Positions 6,611 through 8,921 of a stretch of 8,921 nt of DNA are shown one piece after another. Source of the DNA: Latescibacteria bacterium UBA6620 (GTDB lineage Bacteria > Latescibacterota > UBA2968). The position numbers and the translations under genes were made by a program. How positions within the stretch are numbered: position 1 is the stretch's first letter; each line of letters opens with the position of its first letter. The notes beneath the pieces are model-generated. The model saw nothing but the letters and a program-made list of their open reading frames with translations, had not been told where the DNA came from and made no database searches. Where the stretch lies: the NCBI GenBank assembly GCA_002433075.1, contig DJHM01000058.1, positions 39,841-48,761 of the forward strand. The letters run 5' to 3'.

Positions 6611-7273
6611 CTAGGTGAGCGCGACCGCTTCCGTCAGTGATCCCAGAATCCGGTCTGCCTGTGAATGATCTTGATGCTCGGTGAAGAAGTGGGGGACAGC
6701 GAACACGGTCATCCCTGCCGATTTGCCAGCCATCACGCCGGCCTGGCTGTCCTCGAGCACGAGGCACTTCGTGGGGTCGACGTCGAGCTGTTGTGCGGCG
6801 AGGAGGTAGACATCCGGGGCCGGCTTGTGGTGGACGACGTCGCTGCCGGAGAGAATCGTCCCAAACACGTCGCCGAGCTCGCTGGCTTCCAGGTGTGGCA
6901 GGAGACCGTTCCGGAGAGTCTTCTCCATTCGGGGCCGTTTCGTCGAGGATGCGAGGCCGAGGGGATATCGACCCAGTACGTGATCGATGAGATCCAGGAT
7001 GCCAGGCATCAGTTCGATCTGGTCCGGGTCCGAGATGGAGGTTTCGAAGCGATCCATCCAGGCTTCGCAGTAGGCCTCGGGCGTGGTGCCGATCCGAAAG
7101 CGATCGACGGCGTCGGCGGCGTTCGTTTCAACCGGGATGCCCACGCACGCTGTGTACTCATCGCGCCGAAGGGTCTTGCCGAAGTCGGCAAGCGTCTCGA
7201 TGTAGGTACGAGAGTAAAGCTCTTCCGTGTTGACGATCAGGCCGTCTACGTCAAAGAGGATGGCTGAGAACAA
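6611..7273 (-). CDS. HAD-superfamily hydrolase, beta-phosphoglucomutase/phosphatase-like
   Basis: A 220-residue HAD subfamily I enzyme with a helical cap. Numbering from the TTG start, motif I is FDVDGL (nucleophile Asp8, acid/base Asp10), motif II is in ASSTK (Ser109), motif III Lys150 is in HKPAPDVY, and motif IV is LEDSQAGV (Glu174, Asp175). This is the sugar phosphatase or beta-phosphoglucomutase group, which acts on phosphorylated sugars in the cytoplasm; the exact substrate cannot be read from sequence. The TTG at 7273 gives the N-terminus MFSAILFDVDG, typical for the family, with a weak AGG seven bases upstream. An upstream in-frame TTG at 7345 would add 24 residues but lies inside a hairpin, so I reject it. 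It ends on TAG. Same strand as the UlaG-like gene, 111 bp downstream of it. Confidence 0.87.
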   Translation of the reverse strand: MFSAILFDVDGLIVNTEELYSRTYIETLADFGKTLRRDEYTACVGIPVETNAADAVDRFRIGTTPEAYCEAWMDRFETSISDPDQIELMPGILDLIDHVLGRYPLGLASSTKRPRMEKTLRNGLLPHLEASELGDVFGTILSGSDVVHHKPAPDVYLLAAQQLDVDPTKCLVLEDSQAGVMAGKSAGMTVFAVPHFFTEHQDHSQADRILGSLTEAVALT

Positions 7274-7327
7274 GGCGAAACCTGGAGAGAAGAAGAGAAG
7301 GATGAAGTGAGAAGGGAATCTATGCGA

Positions 7328-7363
7328 AAGGGCGGCTCGCTGCAATTCTGCGAGACCGCCCTT
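7328..7363 (-). terminator. GC-rich hairpin downstream of the UlaG-like gene
   Basis: Arms AAGGGCGG-CTCGC and GCGAG-A-CCGCCCTT pair over 13 bp with one bulged A around a 9-base loop. On the minus strand it lies 21 bases after the TGA of the UlaG-like gene and is followed by only a short T run, so it is a weak intrinsic terminator or a processing/stability hairpin. It blocks the idea that the HAD gene starts upstream at 7345. Confidence 0.5.
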
Positions 7364-7384
7364 CGTTCGTTCTACTGATAGTTC

Positions 7385-8176
7385 TCATACAGGATAGACG
7401 ATCGACTCGTTGTAGGGGATGATCAACGGGAGCGGTCCGTCTTCAGGAAATTTCTGGATGTACTCGCCCGGATCGTAGTTGCGGCTGACGAAGCACTGAT
7501 AGTGGGCGGGCACGACCGTGCGCAGGCCAAGCTTGAATGCGGTTTCGACGGAGCCGTCGAAGAAGGGGAACTCACCTTCTGTGGGATGAGTGGTCAGAAT
7601 CCCGATGTCCGGTTCCAGTTTAGCAATGGGTGCGATCAGTTCCTCGTGGTTGGCGAAGGTGTTGATGGGGTCGCCGGAGATGTAGAGGTTGGTCACGCCA
7701 AAGCTGAGTACGAATCCAAGATGCTGGACGCCGGGAGGCTCGATGTTGTCTTCGGGGACACCCTCGGGCGGTTTGGCCCACACCACGTGCGCCGTGACGT
7801 CACCGAGTCGCGCCTCTTCGCCCGCAGTGACTTCGGTCGTGAGCTCCATCGGTATGCCATTGTCGAGCAGGTTCTCGATACTCTCAGAGGGCCCGACGTA
7901 TCGGCAGTCCGGAAAGGCTTCGTGGATGCGTCCTATCGACTCGACACAGGTGTGGTCGCCGTGGTCGTGTGTGAGGATGACGTAGTCCGTCTCGAGGTCC
8001 GACTCGTTCAGCGGCGGCTCCGCGTGAATGAAGCGGTCGGCCGGTCGATCGTGCGGGAAGTAAGGGTCGCACTGAATCACGGTCCCCTCGCTCGATTTGA
8101 ATGCAAACGAACTCTGTCCGAGCCAGTGAAGGGCGACGTGATCGGGTGGTACGTTAATTTCGTTCAAACGATGCAT
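7385..8176 (-). CDS. UlaG-like metallo-beta-lactamase-fold hydrolase
   Basis: A 263-residue MBL-fold protein of the Lactamase_B_2/UlaG type. The metal motif THDHGDH is complete (His70, His72, Asp74, His75), with further candidate ligands His130 (TAHVV), Asp169 (YISGD) and His225 (PAHYQ). The N-terminal LHWLGQSSFAF strand is typical of this group, whose best-known member, UlaG, opens L-ascorbate-6-phosphate lactone. Others act as phosphodiesterases or have unknown roles. The ATG at 8176 is chosen because a GGGGG stretch lies five bases upstream; an in-frame TTG at 8215 would add 13 residues with no ribosome-binding site. It is divergent from the solute-binding protein gene. A lactonase role would fit a uronate dehydrogenase product, but this is speculation. 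Confidence 0.83.
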   Translation of the reverse strand: MHRLNEINVPPDHVALHWLGQSSFAFKSSEGTVIQCDPYFPHDRPADRFIHAEPPLNESDLETDYVILTHDHGDHTCVESIGRIHEAFPDCRYVGPSESIENLLDNGIPMELTTEVTAGEEARLGDVTAHVVWAKPPEGVPEDNIEPPGVQHLGFVLSFGVTNLYISGDPINTFANHEELIAPIAKLEPDIGILTTHPTEGEFPFFDGSVETAFKLGLRTVVPAHYQCFVSRNYDPGEYIQKFPEDGPLPLIIPYNESIVYPV

Positions 8177-8265
8177 AGCGGCCCCCGATTTTCCATTGCG
8201 GATCTGAAGTGACAACGTGGTACCGGATCAATTATCCCAATCGGAAGGTATGTGTCAAGCGGAGC

Positions 8266-8294
8266 TTGGTTGGAAAGTCAACGGCCGATATATT
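8266..8294 (+). promoter_or_regulatory. Possible promoter of the solute-binding protein gene
   Basis: TATATT (8289-8294) matches a -10 box at five of six positions, with TTGGTT 17 bp upstream as a poor -35. It lies 36 bases before the ATG at 8331 in the divergent region. The rest of 8177-8330 shows no other structure. Confidence 0.25.
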
Positions 8295-8330
8295 CGAGCG
8301 TGGACCTACTAACCGAGAATCGAGATTGGA

Positions 8331-8921
8331 ATGAACCGAATCGTTGACCGCGGATACACACGGCTCCTTCGCCGCGTCCTCGTGACAGGAGGGATCGTCG
8401 CTGTCTGGGGTGTCTCCCGGGAGATCAGGAGGACGGGGCGACCGGGCAGGCCGTTCGTTCGGACGAGCGGACGGCACAACCTCCGACTCGAGTGCCACTC
8501 GAGATCGACCCCCGGATCCTGGAGACGCGCATGTTCCAGGAAGCGCCGATGCTTGCCCCCCGTGTAGCTGACGGGACGCTACCGCCGGTCGATGAACGAC
8601 TGCCCGAGAATCCGCTCGTCGTCGTTCCGATGGATGAGATCGGGAGATACGGCGGAACGATTCGGCGGGCACTGACGGGAGACATCGTACAGACGGCGGG
8701 GGTGAACAAGACGTTGAGCGAAGGACTGGTCGGGTATCACCGTCCACTGCCGACATCGATCGAACATAACCTGGCCGAGAGCTACCACTACGAGGATGAA
8801 GGTCGCACGGCGATTTTCAAGATCTGGAAAGGGATCAAGTGGTCGGACGGACATCCGTTCACGGTCGACGACGACGCGCGTGACAATCCCGTGGATGCCG
8901 ACGGTCTGGCTCGTGGACGAC
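8331..8921 (+). CDS. ABC-transporter solute-binding lipoprotein, family 5; frameshifted, 3' end outside window
   Basis: The protein binds a peptide, oligosaccharide or other solute outside the membrane for an ABC importer. The signal-peptide part reads from ATG 8331: MNRIVDRGYTRLLRR, then the hydrophobic LVTGGIVAVWG. The mature part reads in the -1 frame: FQEAPMLAPRV, TLPPVDERLPENPLVV, DEIGRYGGTIRRAL, LSEGLVGY, LAESYHYE and IKWSDGHPFTVDD, all typical of SBP_bac_5 proteins. Restoring one G in the GGGG at 8407-8410 joins the two into one frame and places a Cys after VWG, a good lipobox. After FTVDD (about 8866) the sequence no longer looks like the family, which usually continues with a VxFWY-like segment. 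It is therefore a frameshift error, a pseudogene, or less likely a -1 slip. Transporter permease genes would be expected downstream. Confidence 0.7.
8407..8410 (+). other. Frameshift site (GGGG, apparent missing base)
   Basis: The upstream frame ends its hydrophobic stretch at GTC TGG GG and the family-like downstream frame resumes at TGT CTC CCG. Adding one G gives Trp-Gly-Cys-Leu and an intact lipoprotein start. The homopolymer position makes a sequencing or assembly indel plausible. Confidence 0.5.

Noticed and set aside
1368..7273. Genome-wide TAG reassignment to explain the internal amber
   Set aside because: The HAD gene ends at a normal length on TAG, so TAG appears to work as an ordinary stop here; local read-through is not excluded.
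7274..7345. 24-residue N-terminal extension of the HAD protein from TTG 7345
   Set aside because: HAD proteins begin just before the DxD motif, and the extended start lies inside the hairpin at 7328-7363 without a ribosome-binding site.
8232..8756. Minus-strand 174-codon frame near the right end
   Set aside because: Arg/Ser/Pro-rich shadow; the plus strand encodes recognisable family-5 solute-binding protein sequence.

Overview
The window looks like a chromosomal segment from a moderately GC-rich, uncultivated-type environmental bacterium. The gene set (a UxuA-like mannonate dehydratase, a PL22-type oligogalacturonate lyase, a uronate dehydrogenase-like reductase, a NIPSNAP protein, a lyase-like helical protein and a family-5 solute-binding protein), the TTG starts and the degenerate CNAAG repeats remind me of Candidatus Poribacteria or related sponge and marine lineages. 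That placement is an inference from gene style, not from a marker gene.

Layout. A short 7-bp tandem repeat (1-24) precedes a plus-strand UxuA-like gene (53-1105). A bidirectional hairpin terminator (1105-1133) separates it from a convergent minus-strand group. Read 5' to 3' on the minus strand, that group is a NIPSNAP protein (4107-3772), a 686-residue helical and beta-sandwich protein resembling polysaccharide lyases (3668-1608), and a small four-helix membrane protein (1604-1143) broken by one in-frame TAG. A divergent control region with an 18-bp palindrome and a TTGACA box (about 4108-4217) separates this group from a plus-strand pair: an oligogalacturonate lyase-like beta-propeller (4218-5312) and a uronate dehydrogenase-like SDR (5403-6137). 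A 470-bp non-coding segment follows, holding a CNAAG repeat tract and six hairpins. Next come a minus-strand HAD phosphatase/phosphomutase (7273-6611) and a minus-strand UlaG-like metallo-beta-lactamase-fold hydrolase (8176-7385). The window ends in a plus-strand ABC-transporter solute-binding lipoprotein whose signal peptide and mature part lie in different frames.

How the genes may work together. The common theme is uronic acid. The PL22-type enzyme would split unsaturated uronate disaccharides, the SDR would oxidise free uronates to aldarolactones, and the UxuA-like protein belongs to the family that dehydrates mannonate to 2-keto-3-deoxygluconate. The lyase-like protein could act upstream on a uronate-containing polysaccharide. 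The HAD and UlaG-like enzymes fit sugar-phosphate or lactone chemistry but are generic. Three genes show possible damage (an internal amber, a one-base frameshift and a short C-terminus), so either draft sequence errors or real gene decay should be considered. I see no tRNA, rRNA, CRISPR array or transposase gene.
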